Source: Verrucomicrobiota bacterium (lineage in GTDB: Bacteria; Verrucomicrobiota; Kiritimatiellia; CAJWTS01). Taken from it: a stretch of DNA of 64,000 nt. Under the pieces are notes generated by a model. It made no database searches. It saw nothing but the letters and a program-made list of their open reading frames with translations, and was not told the DNA's origin. This document shows positions 1 to 9,282 of this stretch, piece by piece. The DNA is taken from positions 1-64,000 of the forward strand of contig JAQBYD010000009.1 in assembly GCA_027623315.1 (NCBI GenBank), read 5' to 3'. The stretch's first letter is position 1. Each line of letters opens with the position of its first letter. The position numbers and the translations under genes were made by a program.

Positions 1-213
1 CCAAGGTTATCCATGTCCGCATAGTGTTGCTGCTCCGGTGCATTGCTTCTCCTTAGTTTCCGCTGAGACCGTATCGACTCCCTTGCGGATGCGCAAGGTT
101 CTGGCACGCTCTTTCTTCTTCAAACCAGAAGGTGAACGGTCATCGAGGTCACGGGGACATGCTGATCGACTCCAAACTCGTCCGTGCAAACAGCCAGAGG
201 CCACGCACCGCCG
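1..213. other. left edge, no supported gene
   Basis: I see no gene I can support here. A Shine-Dalgarno-like AAGGAGAAG followed by ATG on the minus strand (ATG at about 43) could be the start of a gene running off the left edge, but only 14 codons are visible. The ORFs in the track look like chance frames. Confidence 0.3.
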
Positions 214-2045
214 AAGTTCAGACTTCCTGATCTCGACCGGAGATTGGCGCTATTTTCCGGAAAATGACTTGGCACCTATTGCGGCGTGACATGCGGAGCG
301 GCATGGCGGATTCTTTGGGCTCAATAAACGATTCCGCGAAGGATCGAAACCCAGAGAGGTTCCGCCATGCCACAGTTATTGTTACAGGGATTTCCTGACG
401 GCGCAATGCGAATAGGCGCGACGCTCAGCGTGCTGAAGAAGGAAGGTCGGGTGACCTATTTTGTGGGTCCGGACAACTTCTTTGCACATGCTGAGACGGA
501 TGTGGCCGGTCTGCGTTTTGCGATCGCCACACTCATTACCAATGGTCACGTCCGTGCCAGCGAAGTTGACATGGGCGGGGTGCTGGCAGGGCTACCCGCG
601 TTGTGCGGCAACGGCCTGTTGAGCGGACTGGGCCGACACCTCTCGCTGCCAAGCGGGTTCTATAGTGCCATGCACATTCTAACGCTCTTGGGATTCATGG
701 CGTTGGCGCGGATTCGCCGACCGGAAGGTCTTCGGCATGTTCCGCCAGGTGAACTGGGTAAAGTGGTTGGGCTGGACCGGCACGGGAGCCCTTTTGCCTC
801 GGCGTTACGTCTCACGCGAGAAGCTCTGTTTGCGGGGCACCACGGACTACTGGGTCAACGACGCGCTTGGCCGTCCGTTCTTCGTCGTCTCCAAGACGGT
901 CACCGACGGATTGGCCTCCACGCTGCTTGATGAGATCGTGCCCGAACTGCTAGAGAGCGTTCCTGGACAACCGTCGGAAGGCCAACTGGCCGACGATCCG
1001 CTCCTGCACCGTTTCGCCGTGATCTTCGACCGCGAAGGCTCCTCGCACAGCCTGCTTTCCAAACTCTGGGAACAGCGGATCGGAGCCATCACCTACCGCA
1101 AGGCCGTCAAAGACCTGTGGCTCGCCGACGAGTTTTCGGAAATCGAGGTGCCGATACCTGGCGGTGGTGCCACGCGCATGCAATTGGCGACTCGCCAAAC
1201 GGTGCTCACCGCCGGCAAGGCTTCGATCCCGGTTCTGGAGATCCGGCGTTTAACACAAACCGGGCATCAAACGGCGATTATCACCACCGCCCAACGTTTG
1301 CAAAGCCCCGTGCTGGCGGGGCGGATGTTCTCGCGATGGTGCCAGGAAAACTTTTTCGGCTACATGATGGAACACTATGATATTGATGGACTTGTGCAGT
1401 ATGGAAGCGACGAGATTCCTGGCACAACGCAGATCGTCAACCCACAGTGGCGCTTACTCGACAAGGCGGTAAGGGACAATCTGCGCCGTATCCGAAAACT
1501 GCACGCCGCACTGGGGGCGAGGACGCTGCGCAACGATGGCGGAGATATCGAAGTGTGGGCGGAACGGCTTCAGGACATCCAGCGACTGGAAACCGATACA
1601 GCCGATCTACGGGCCAAACGACGCGAGACGCCAAGAAAAGTGGCTATCGCCTCACTGCCTCAAGAAGAGCGCCCGCGCCAGCTCGTCCCCCTGGGCAAAA
1701 TGCTCGCCGACACGGTCAAGATGATTGCTTACCGTGCCGAAACGGCGCTTGTCGGGTTGCTGCGCCCGCACTTGGCCAAAGAAGAAGAGGCGCGCGCCCT
1801 GATTCGGGAACTCTTCGTTTCCTCTGCTGATCTCGACCCCGACGAGCAGAATCATACACTTACCGTCCGTATCCATCGCATGGCCTGCCCCGCCCATGAC
1901 AAAGCCATATCCGCCTTGCTGGACGACCTCACCGCCACCGAATTCCACCACCCTGAGACCGGCATGCGGATCATTTACGAACTCGCCTGATTTTACCGAA
2001 ATTGTGCCAACTCATTTTCCGGCGAGATCAGGAAGTCTGAGACTG
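214..2045. mobile_element. decayed insertion element with terminal inverted repeats
   Basis: A transposase-like gene is bracketed by inverted repeats. On the left, CAGACTTCCTGATCTCG (219-235) and CCGGAAAATGACTTGGCAC (257-275) are separated by about 21 bp. On the right the same two blocks are adjacent in reverse complement (2004-2022 and 2023-2039), with one mismatch. This layout is what an insertion sequence leaves. The extra 21 bp on the left and the broken transposase show the element is no longer intact. Exact outer ends and any target duplication could not be fixed by eye. Confidence 0.75.
367..1990 (+). pseudogene. transposase, frameshifted and internally deleted
   Basis: Two overlapping frames together make one transposase-like protein. 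Frame 1 (367 to about 780) gives the N-terminal half, ending in PGELGKVVGLDR. Frame 2 continues from about 797 with LLPRRYVSREKLCLRGTTDYW and runs to the stop at 1990. In the transposase family these resemble, the two motifs are, as I recall, separated by several dozen residues, so the junction near 780-797 looks like an internal deletion that also changed frame. The gene sits between the inverted repeats of the element. It could not make a full-length enzyme without reconstruction. The IS family was not identified. Confidence 0.7.
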
Positions 2046-2145
2046 GAGTTCGCTTTGAGTCGCGCCCTTGCGACTCGTGTCGCAAAGATGAAGGCGATTC
2101 TATGGCGGAACGGTCTTCTGGATCGCTAATCGCGCGGCATCGTGT

Positions 2146-2799
2146 TTGAATGCGGTGCCAATGCCGCTATCCTCCGCAAAGCTCTACATCGACATGGATG
2201 ACGTCCTCTGCGAGACCGCGCGGGCCCTGACGGCGTTGGCTGCACGTGAGTTCGGCAAGACGGTGGAACTAGAAGAGCTTACCACCTTTAATCTCGAGCG
2301 CGCGCTGGACCTGACGTCTGAGCAGACGGAGTTGCTGATGTACAAAGCGCATCAGCCGGAGATCCTTGGAAAGTTGAAACCACGCGATGGCGCTCTCGCG
2401 GCCCTGACCTCCTTCGTCGAGAGGTCCATAGAGATTGTGGTGGTGACGGGCCGGCCCCCGTCAAGCGGCGACGTCTCCATCGAATGGCTTCTAGAGCATC
2501 GCATGCCGCACGACGACTTTGTCCACATGGATAAGTATGGCCGGCTGGAGCCTGCGGATTCTACGGTGCGGGTGCTTCAGATGCACGAGGTCGTCGAACA
2601 GCGCTTTACCCTGGCGGTCGAGGATGCCGGCGAGGTGGCGGCGACGCTCGCAGGCCAGTACGGCCTGCCGGTTGCACTACTCGATCGGCCCTGGAATCGT
2701 CTGGAGGCGCTTCAGGATCTGGAAGCGGACGGCCTGGTCACCCGCTGCACCGGGTGGCCCGAGGTGGAGCAACTCGTGCACGGCATGCTGGAGTCGTAG
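2146..2799 (+). CDS. 5'(3')-deoxyribonucleotidase-like HAD phosphatase (NT5C type)
   Basis: This is a HAD-superfamily hydrolase of about 217 residues, likely removing phosphate from (deoxy)nucleoside monophosphates in the cytoplasm. The N-terminus has the motif I signature DMDDVLCET (nucleophile Asp, then Asp two residues on). VVTGRPPSS in the middle fits motif II, and VEDAG near residue 160 fits the acidic motif IV. Length matches the NT5C family. The ORF track starts at a TTG at 2146; an in-frame ATG at 2161 is an equally plausible start and does not alter the domain. It stands alone downstream of the decayed insertion element and convergent with the small membrane protein gene. Substrate specificity cannot be read from sequence. 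Confidence 0.75.
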   Translation: MNAVPMPLSSAKLYIDMDDVLCETARALTALAAREFGKTVELEELTTFNLERALDLTSEQTELLMYKAHQPEILGKLKPRDGALAALTSFVERSIEIVVVTGRPPSSGDVSIEWLLEHRMPHDDFVHMDKYGRLEPADSTVRVLQMHEVVEQRFTLAVEDAGEVAATLAGQYGLPVALLDRPWNRLEALQDLEADGLVTRCTGWPEVEQLVHGMLES

Positions 2800-2826
2800 C
2801 GGCGCGCATGGGGAGTGATCCGTGAA

Positions 2827-3076
2827 TCAACAGAACTTCAGTTTGACCAGCGAGATCTGATACATCGGCGTTGATTTTGCGATGTAGATCTTCTTGTCGA
2901 ACGTCTTGTTCTCTCCGGACTTGATGGCTCCCAGGTCCACGAACTCCGGACGCGATTCGCCCGGCTTGGCCTTGCTCGTGCTTCTTCTCGCCCAGTTTGT
3001 TGATCCCGAAAAAGATGCCGGCGATGACAGCCACGGGCACGACGAAAAACCAGAAGAGCGCCTTCAGTGCTTGCAC
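2827..3076 (-). pseudogene. small membrane-anchored protein with apparent frameshift
   Basis: The start at 3076 encodes a clean N-terminal membrane segment (FWFFVVPVAVIAGIFFGINK) followed by a charged stretch. In the track frame the rest is low-quality sequence. One base over, from about 2975, the other frame reads plausible soluble protein (PEFVDLGAIKSGENKTF, ending in LVKLKFC) to a stop at 2827. Joined, the two make a protein of about 83 residues with one N-terminal helix and a short beta-rich tail. The shift may be a real mutation or a sequencing error. The gene lies 20 bp downstream of the APC transporter on the same strand. Function unknown. Confidence 0.5.
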
Positions 3077-3095
3077 GTTGCCTCCTTATGTCCTT

Positions 3096-5237
3096 TCAGG
3101 CACTCCACTCCTCACTACTCACTTCCCCTTCCGTCCGACTCCTGACATAGCGATCGTAGACACTGCTGATCCCGTCCGCATTACCGATCACCGTGATCCA
3201 GTCGCCGTCCAGAAGCATTGCTTTGCCGTCGGGCACAAGTCGCTTGCCGTCACGCCGGATCACGGCTACGAGGCATCCTTCGGGCAGAGACACATCACGC
3301 AGCGGCTTGTCGATGAAGGAGGACGTGTCGTCGTCTTGGTCCAATTGAAGCGACACATAGCTCCTCTCGCGCAGCAGCATCTCGCGTAGCTCGCGTTCAC
3401 TGGCGGCGGACAGCCAGTTCTGGATGAAATCGTCTTCGTCGATGTGGTTGGCCAACTGGGCAAGGATGCGCAAGTGCTGCGACGGATCGGCTTCGGGGCT
3501 CAGCAGGTAGAACACCGCGTGAATGGGTTCATCGACGTCGTGCGCGTGCACGGAGGGATCATCGACTTCGATGTGTACCCCGGGCCCGGTTCGGACGATC
3601 ACCATGCGCGGACGCCGAATCTCGGTCAGCCTCAAGTGAGGAAGCGCGGCCCCATGCGAGACGGGTGTGGCGCCGACGCGGGTGCCGTCCAGAAAACCCT
3701 CGGCGATCTGGTCTGCGTGGATCCTGTCCTCGTCGGAGTAAAGCCGATCCGCGAGCAGGGCCGCGGCCTGCCTGGTGAGTTCCTCGAAGGTTGTCTTTGT
3801 AGAGCTATCCAGGAAGGATCCGCGAATCACGACTTCCTCGTAGGGATCCTGTTCGCGGAGTCCCTTCTCCTTCATGATGCCGCGCAGTTCGCGGTCGAGT
3901 CCTTCGTCGCGTCTGCGACCCAGGCGCTCAAAGACATGCATAATGGCGCCTTGGCGCTCCACGCGAGGCTTGCCGTAATAGTGATACCAGACGACACCCA
4001 GCGTCAGCAATCCGCCCGTGAAGAGCATCGATAGCGCGCCCATCGCTTCGATGAGCCATAGCGCCGACGCGATGCCCAGGATCTGCATCCAGGGATACAG
4101 CGGCGAGCGGAAGCCGGGGTCGTAGGAGTCCAGCCCGCTCTCACGCATCAGGATCACCGCAAGGCATAACATGGCGAAGAGCAGAAGTTGAAACGAACTT
4201 GCCAGCTTCGCGATCTTGATCGGGTCCACCGCCAGGATGATGACCAGAACGATTGCGAGCGTGGCGTAGATCGCATTGGCGGGCATCCTGCGCGCGTTCA
4301 GGTGCCGGAAGAACTTGGGTATAAGATGGTCACGGCTCATCGCCAGCGGATAGCGTGATGAACTGAGTATCCCGGCGTTCGCGACCGCAAAGAACGCACA
4401 CATCGCGGCGATGGTCGCCAGCGCCTTGCCCCATGATCCGGCCAGCACCGTCGCGCTGTCTGCGACCGGGTGCAGGTTTCCGGAAAGCTGCTCAGGGGAC
4501 AGGGTGCAGACCATCACAAACGTGCCCAGTCCGTAGATCACGACGGCAGTGATCATGGCAAGGCACACGCCCAGTGGAAGGTTGCGCTCCGGATCCTTGA
4601 TCTCCTCGGACACGCTGGCGACATTCGTAACACCGACGTAGCTGATGTAGACGAGTCCCGCCGTTGATGCGAGCGTGGACCAGCCGACGCCCCAGAAACC
4701 AGCGAGGTACTCCGTGTTGGTCTGCGTCAGTCCGTGAGAGATGAATCCGATCATGATGACCAGCAGGACGGCGACCAGGACGATCTGCAAAGAGCCCGCC
4801 TTCTTTGCTCCGACCAGGTTGGTCGCCGCAAACACCACCGCGAGCACCGCGGCGACCGGTTGGATGGGAAGTTGCGGGAGGTAGATCGTGATGTAGGCGC
4901 CCATGCCGATCAAGGCAAACGCGGTCTTGAGCATGAGTGCGATCCAGGTTCCCAGTCCGCCAATCGTTCCGACCATGGGGCCCATCGTGCGGTCGAGGAA
5001 GTAGTAGGCACCGCCCGCGCGAGGCATGGCGGACCCGAGTTCGACGATGCTGAACGTGGCCGGGATCAGGGGGATCGCGGCGAGCATGTAGCAGATGACG
5101 ATAGCGGGTCCGGCCTGCTCGTACGCCATGCCGGGCAATAGAAAGAAGCCGGCACTCAACGTCGCGCCCGTCGCGAGCGCATACACGCTGAGCAACCCCA
5201 GTTCCTTCTTCAACCCCGTCTTAGACGCCGCAGCCAT
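3096..5237 (-). CDS. APC-superfamily amino acid transporter with fused EIIA-like and RCK_C-like domains
   Basis: A 713-residue inner-membrane permease. Residues 1 to about 430 carry around 12 hydrophobic helices and the APC start signature (ATGATLSAGFFLLPG). Residues about 455-610 resemble a PTS EIIA type-2 (fructose/mannitol) domain, including the histidine region GAALPHLR, which in true EIIA proteins is the phosphorylated His. Residues about 630-700 resemble the TrkA_C/RCK_C ligand domain (DVSLPEGCLVAVIRRDG). The fused domains suggest transport controlled by a small ligand or by phosphorylation. It is the last large gene of the minus-strand group, 55 bp after the E1 gene. The substrate is unknown. 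The final residues (EGEVSSEEWSA) are encoded by a short dispersed repeat. Confidence 0.85.
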   Translation of the reverse strand: MAAASKTGLKKELGLLSVYALATGATLSAGFFLLPGMAYEQAGPAIVICYMLAAIPLIPATFSIVELGSAMPRAGGAYYFLDRTMGPMVGTIGGLGTWIALMLKTAFALIGMGAYITIYLPQLPIQPVAAVLAVVFAATNLVGAKKAGSLQIVLVAVLLVIMIGFISHGLTQTNTEYLAGFWGVGWSTLASTAGLVYISYVGVTNVASVSEEIKDPERNLPLGVCLAMITAVVIYGLGTFVMVCTLSPEQLSGNLHPVADSATVLAGSWGKALATIAAMCAFFAVANAGILSSSRYPLAMSRDHLIPKFFRHLNARRMPANAIYATLAIVLVIILAVDPIKIAKLASSFQLLLFAMLCLAVILMRESGLDSYDPGFRSPLYPWMQILGIASALWLIEAMGALSMLFTGGLLTLGVVWYHYYGKPRVERQGAIMHVFERLGRRRDEGLDRELRGIMKEKGLREQDPYEEVVIRGSFLDSSTKTTFEELTRQAAALLADRLYSDEDRIHADQIAEGFLDGTRVGATPVSHGAALPHLRLTEIRRPRMVIVRTGPGVHIEVDDPSVHAHDVDEPIHAVFYLLSPEADPSQHLRILAQLANHIDEDDFIQNWLSAASERELREMLLRERSYVSLQLDQDDDTSSFIDKPLRDVSLPEGCLVAVIRRDGKRLVPDGKAMLLDGDWITVIGNADGISSVYDRYVRSRTEGEVSSEEWSA

Positions 5238-5291
5238 TGCGGGGCATTATAGCGAAACGGAATGCCGTGAAAAGGAAAGAAATTTCTCCGC

Positions 5292-7742
5292 CTAGACGCC
5301 GTTGCGGCTGCGGCGCGAGAGCTCGCCGAGGGTCGGATTGGTGGTGAGCTGGTGGCCGGGTAAGGGGATGATTCGCTCGTGGATGGCGTCGAGGATCCAG
5401 TTGGCCTGCGGGAAGAAGGCGTCTTCCATCTCCGCCGCCGGCGTGATCCAGTTGCGCGACCCGACCACCACGGGCGGGGCGTCAAGGTGGTCGAAGGCAA
5501 GCTGTGCGAGGTTGGCTGCGATCGTGTGCAGTACCGAGCCACGGTCGCAGGCATCGGAGGCGAGCACGACGCGGCCGGTCTTCTTAATGGACTCCACGAT
5601 CGGGTCATAGTCGAGCGGATTGATCGTGCGGCAATCGAAGATGTCCGCGCTCATGCCATACTTCTCGGCAAGCGTGTCTGCCGCCTCGATGGCCCGGTAA
5701 AGCGTCGCACCGACCGTGACGAGGGTGATGTCGCTGCCCGTGCGCCTCTGGGCAGGCGGACCCATTGGGACTTCGTAGTAACCCTCCGGGACTTCGGGCT
5801 CAAAGAGTTCGCCGATGTCATACAGGCGCTGGCTCTCAAAGAACACAACCGGGTCACTGCCATTCAGCGCCGCGTTAAGCAGTCCCTTGGCATCGTAGGG
5901 CGTCGCCGGAAAGCAGACCTTGAGGCCCGGGATGTGATTGCAGATCGCGGTCCAATCCTGCGAATGCTGCGCGCCGTACTTGGACCCAACCGAGACGCGC
6001 AGAACAAGCGGCATTTCCAAGACGCCGGCGGACATGCTCTGCCACTTGGCCATCTGGTTGAAGATCTCATCACCCGCGCGGCCCATGAAGTCGCAGTACA
6101 TCAACTCCACCAGGGCCCGCCCGCCCTCGAGGGCATAGCCGACGCCGGTACCCACGATGGCGCCTTCGGAGATGGGCGAATTAAAGAGCCGGTGATAGGG
6201 CAGGGACTCGGTCAGCCCGCGATAGCACGCGAATGCGCCACCCCAGTCGCGGTTCTCCTCGCCGTACGCGACCAGCGTCGGGTCGGTGTAGAAACGATGC
6301 ATCACGGCCTCGAAGATCGCGTCACGATATTGGAAGACCTTGTTCTTGGAGACCGGTTTGCCGTCGACGATACCCGCGCGCGATTTCTTCGTGATCGCCA
6401 CGACGCGGGGGTTCTCGTTCATCGGAATCAGGACATCGGGCTCGCGTTCCGCGTAGCGCTCACGTGGCCGGTTGGAAAACATCACGTCGCCGATATGCTC
6501 TGCATCGACACGCGGCGAGATGTTGAGGTCGGAGGCCAAACGCGTGGCCTTGGTGACCGTCGCAACGACGCTCTCCTGAATCGATTGCCGCGCGTCATCG
6601 TCTAGAACGCCGGCACTCTTTAATGCTTCAGCGAAGGCGTCGATCGGATCCACTTCGCGCCACAGGTCGAGCTCTTCCTTGACGCGGTAGGATGACGCGT
6701 CGGAGGGGGAGTGCCCGGAGAATCGGTAGGTGATGGTCTCGAGCAGGACGGGACCAACACCTTCTTCGATCAGCCGTCGTTTGCGGTGGATCGCATCCAC
6801 GACGGCCAGCGGGTTATAGCCGTCGACCCGTTCGGCATGCATGGCGTCGGGATTCACCCCCGCGCCCACGCGCGCCAGCACATCAAAGGCCATGGTCTCG
6901 CCGGAGGTCTGCCCGCCCATGCCATAGAAATTATTCATGAAGTTAAAGATGATCGGCAGGCCGCCGCGATGCTCGGCATCCCACAGCGACGTGAATTGTC
7001 CCATCGCGGCGAAGTTCATCGCCTCCCACGTGGGGCCGCAGCCCATCGACGCATCGCCGATGTTGGCGATGACCAGTCCCTTGGCGCGATTAACTCGTTT
7101 GAAAAGGGCTGCACCGGTCGCGATGTCGGCGGATCCACCGACGATTGCGTTGTTGGGGTAGATCCCGAACGGGGTGAAGAATGCGTGCATGGAGCCGCCC
7201 AGGCCACGGTTCACGCCGGCGCGCCGCGCAAAGATCTCCGCCAGGGCGCCGTATACCAGGAAGTCAGTCGCCAACTCACGCACCGATCCACCGTGCTCCT
7301 TCTCCACGACCGCAAGCGGTTCACCGCCAAGGTAGGTCGTCATGATCTGCTGCAACGCATCGTCGTCTAGCTTGCGGATGGCGGACATGCCCTTGGCCAG
7401 GATCTCGCCATGCGAGCGATGCGATCCGAAGATGTGGTCATCGGTATCCAGTAGAAAAGCCTGGCCCACGGCCGCCGCCTCCTGGCCGATCGAGAGATGC
7501 GCGGGCCCCTTGTGGTCGTAGTCAATTCCCTGGTAGGAGCCCTCGGTCTTGATCGCCTGCAGCATGCTCTCGAATTCACGGATCAAAAGCATGTCGCTGT
7601 AGATCCCGATCAGCGCATCGGCGCCGTACGTTTCGATTTCCGTTTCGATCGGGCGGTCGTACTGATTCAACGGGATCGGCGGGGCCTCGATAGACCGGCG
7701 CGCCCGTTCCTTCTGCGGATCAACGATGATTGTCTTCGGCAT
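5292..7742 (-). CDS. 2-oxoacid dehydrogenase E1, fused alpha and beta subunits
   Basis: This thiamine-diphosphate enzyme decarboxylates a 2-oxoacid and passes the acyl group to the E2 lipoyl domain. Residues 1 to about 420 are the alpha part, with the ThDP motif GDASMGCG at about 229 and the paired Asn NFMNN about 35 residues later. Residues about 465-816 are the beta part ([28 protein letters not shown]). At 816 residues the single chain equals alpha plus beta, as in some E1 enzymes of the pyruvate/branched-chain type. E2 and E3 lie just upstream on the same strand, so the complex is complete. Whether the substrate is pyruvate, acetoin or branched-chain oxoacids cannot be decided from sequence. 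Confidence 0.9.
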   Translation of the reverse strand: MPKTIIVDPQKERARRSIEAPPIPLNQYDRPIETEIETYGADALIGIYSDMLLIREFESMLQAIKTEGSYQGIDYDHKGPAHLSIGQEAAAVGQAFLLDTDDHIFGSHRSHGEILAKGMSAIRKLDDDALQQIMTTYLGGEPLAVVEKEHGGSVRELATDFLVYGALAEIFARRAGVNRGLGGSMHAFFTPFGIYPNNAIVGGSADIATGAALFKRVNRAKGLVIANIGDASMGCGPTWEAMNFAAMGQFTSLWDAEHRGGLPIIFNFMNNFYGMGGQTSGETMAFDVLARVGAGVNPDAMHAERVDGYNPLAVVDAIHRKRRLIEEGVGPVLLETITYRFSGHSPSDASSYRVKEELDLWREVDPIDAFAEALKSAGVLDDDARQSIQESVVATVTKATRLASDLNISPRVDAEHIGDVMFSNRPRERYAEREPDVLIPMNENPRVVAITKKSRAGIVDGKPVSKNKVFQYRDAIFEAVMHRFYTDPTLVAYGEENRDWGGAFACYRGLTESLPYHRLFNSPISEGAIVGTGVGYALEGGRALVELMYCDFMGRAGDEIFNQMAKWQSMSAGVLEMPLVLRVSVGSKYGAQHSQDWTAICNHIPGLKVCFPATPYDAKGLLNAALNGSDPVVFFESQRLYDIGELFEPEVPEGYYEVPMGPPAQRRTGSDITLVTVGATLYRAIEAADTLAEKYGMSADIFDCRTINPLDYDPIVESIKKTGRVVLASDACDRGSVLHTIAANLAQLAFDHLDAPPVVVGSRNWITPAAEMEDAFFPQANWILDAIHERIIPLPGHQLTTNPTLGELSRRSRNGV

Positions 7743-7780
7743 GGTACGGGGTTGTCTCCAGCTTAGTAGTTCTTACTCCG

Positions 7781-7869
7781 AGATCCTGTCGATCCTGCTC
7801 ATCCAGTCCAAAATTTCCGAAGACATGACGCACAGCGGAACTGGACGGGATCTACAGGATCAAGAGGAT
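7781..7869. repeat. GATCCTGT-type imperfect inverted repeat
   Basis: The 167-bp space between the E3 and E1 genes holds two related blocks in opposite orientation: GATCCTGTCGATCCTGCTC at about 7782 and, reading back, ATCCTGTAGATCCCGTCCAG at 7841-7860. The motif resembles a short intergenic repeat seen in many genomes (established only from memory). It could fold into a hairpin in the mRNA between the two genes. Confidence 0.55.
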
Positions 7870-7909
7870 GGCTTCACGGGATGGGCGCAAGTGCTGTGAA
7901 ATGGGCTCC

Positions 7910-9262
7910 TTAGTTCAACGTAAACATCGTATCGCGAATAATTTCCGACGTCGTGGGGTGGGGGAATACGAGATCCTTGATCTCGTTGACCCGGACCTCC
8001 GTCTCGATCATGGCGGCGGCGCCATAGATCATCTCCGAGCACGCTCCGCCGACCATGTGAACCCCCAGCAGGGCGCCCGTCCCGGCGTGCGTGACGACTT
8101 TGACCAGGCCGCGCTCGCCCGAATGTTCGGCGAGGAAACGGCCGTTGGCCGTCATCGGCATCTTGCCCGTCTTGACCGGGATGCCTCTCTCCTTCGCGGC
8201 CGCCTCAGTCAGGCCAACGGTTGCGACTTCCGGATTGGTGTAGATCACGCCGGCGATCGTGTCGAAGCGGACGCGATCGTCGCGGCCGGCAATGTTGTTG
8301 ACGACCACTTCGCCCATGCGCGATGCCGCATGGGCCAGCCAGACCTTGCCCGTGACGTCACCACCGGCCCACACACCGGGCACGTTCGTCGCGCACCGGT
8401 CATCAATCTTGATGCCGCCGCGGTCGAACTCGACCCGCGCATCCTCAAGGCCGAGGCCGTTGACATTGGATCTGCGCCCGGTGGCGACCAGCACGATGTC
8501 GCGATCGACGGACATCGTTTCGTCGCCGACGGCGAACTCGACCGACGACTCCTTGATCGTCTTGACGGCGGCCCCGGTGTGGAACGTGATGTTCTTCTTG
8601 CTCAGCTCCATACGCAGAGTCTTGGCAATGTCGGCATCCACGACCGGGCAGATCTCCGGGAGCATTTCAATCACGGTCGTCGGCACTCCGATGGACCCGA
8701 AGAAGCAGGCGAATTCACAGCCGATGACGCCGCCACCGATGATCACGGCGCTGGACGGGATGCGATCGAGGTTCAGGACGCCGGTCGAATCCAGGACGCC
8801 GTCGAGTTCGATGCCGGGGATGGGCGGCGCCGCGGGCGACGACCCGGTCGCGATAAAGATATTCGCGCCTTCGTAAGTGTCCCCCTTGACGGCGACCCTA
8901 CGATCGGCGGTCAGGCTTGCGAGACCGTTGACGACGTCCACCTTGGCGCGCTTCATGATTCCGGAAATGCCCTTGCGCAGCATGTCCTTTACGCCGGTCT
9001 TGTGGGCGTTCAGCTTTGAGATGTCGAATGAGACGTCATTGGCGATCACGCCGAACGGAGCGCCGTGTGCGGCCTGGTAGTAGATCTTTGCGGCGTTCAG
9101 CATGGCCTTCGAGGGAATGCAGCCTTCGTTCAGACAGACGCCTCCAAGATCCTTGTTTTCGATCAGCAGGACTTTCATGCCGTCTTGGCGGGCGCGCTCG
9201 GCGGCGATATATCCGGCGGGACCACCGCCGATCACGATCAAATCATAGGGTTTAGTCGACAT
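7910..9262 (-). CDS. lpdA: dihydrolipoyl dehydrogenase (E3)
   Basis: FAD flavoprotein that reoxidises the dihydrolipoamide of E2 and reduces NAD+. It has the N-terminal FAD fold VIGGGPAGYIAAERA (residues 10-24), the redox disulfide GGVCLNEGCIPSK with Cys43 and Cys48, a second Rossmann motif GGGVIGCEFA near residue 177, the second FAD motif GVWAGGDV, and the C-terminal catalytic HPTTSE. At 450 residues its length is typical. It sits 20 bp downstream of E2 and upstream of E1, in one operon. It may also serve a glycine cleavage system or another oxoacid dehydrogenase elsewhere in the genome. Confidence 0.95.
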   Translation of the reverse strand: MSTKPYDLIVIGGGPAGYIAAERARQDGMKVLLIENKDLGGVCLNEGCIPSKAMLNAAKIYYQAAHGAPFGVIANDVSFDISKLNAHKTGVKDMLRKGISGIMKRAKVDVVNGLASLTADRRVAVKGDTYEGANIFIATGSSPAAPPIPGIELDGVLDSTGVLNLDRIPSSAVIIGGGVIGCEFACFFGSIGVPTTVIEMLPEICPVVDADIAKTLRMELSKKNITFHTGAAVKTIKESSVEFAVGDETMSVDRDIVLVATGRRSNVNGLGLEDARVEFDRGGIKIDDRCATNVPGVWAGGDVTGKVWLAHAASRMGEVVVNNIAGRDDRVRFDTIAGVIYTNPEVATVGLTEAAAKERGIPVKTGKMPMTANGRFLAEHSGERGLVKVVTHAGTGALLGVHMVGGACSEMIYGAAAMIETEVRVNEIKDLVFPHPTTSEIIRDTMFTLN

Positions 9263-9282
9263 AAGAACCTCGAGGAGTTGGA

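Noticed and set aside
5379-6605. 408-aa plus-strand ORF in the E1 gene
   Set aside because: Antisense shadow; the E1 frame has clear ThDP motifs and the opposite frame has none.
7868-9019. 383-aa plus-strand ORF in the E3 gene
   Set aside because: Antisense to lpdA, whose active-site motifs settle the coding strand.
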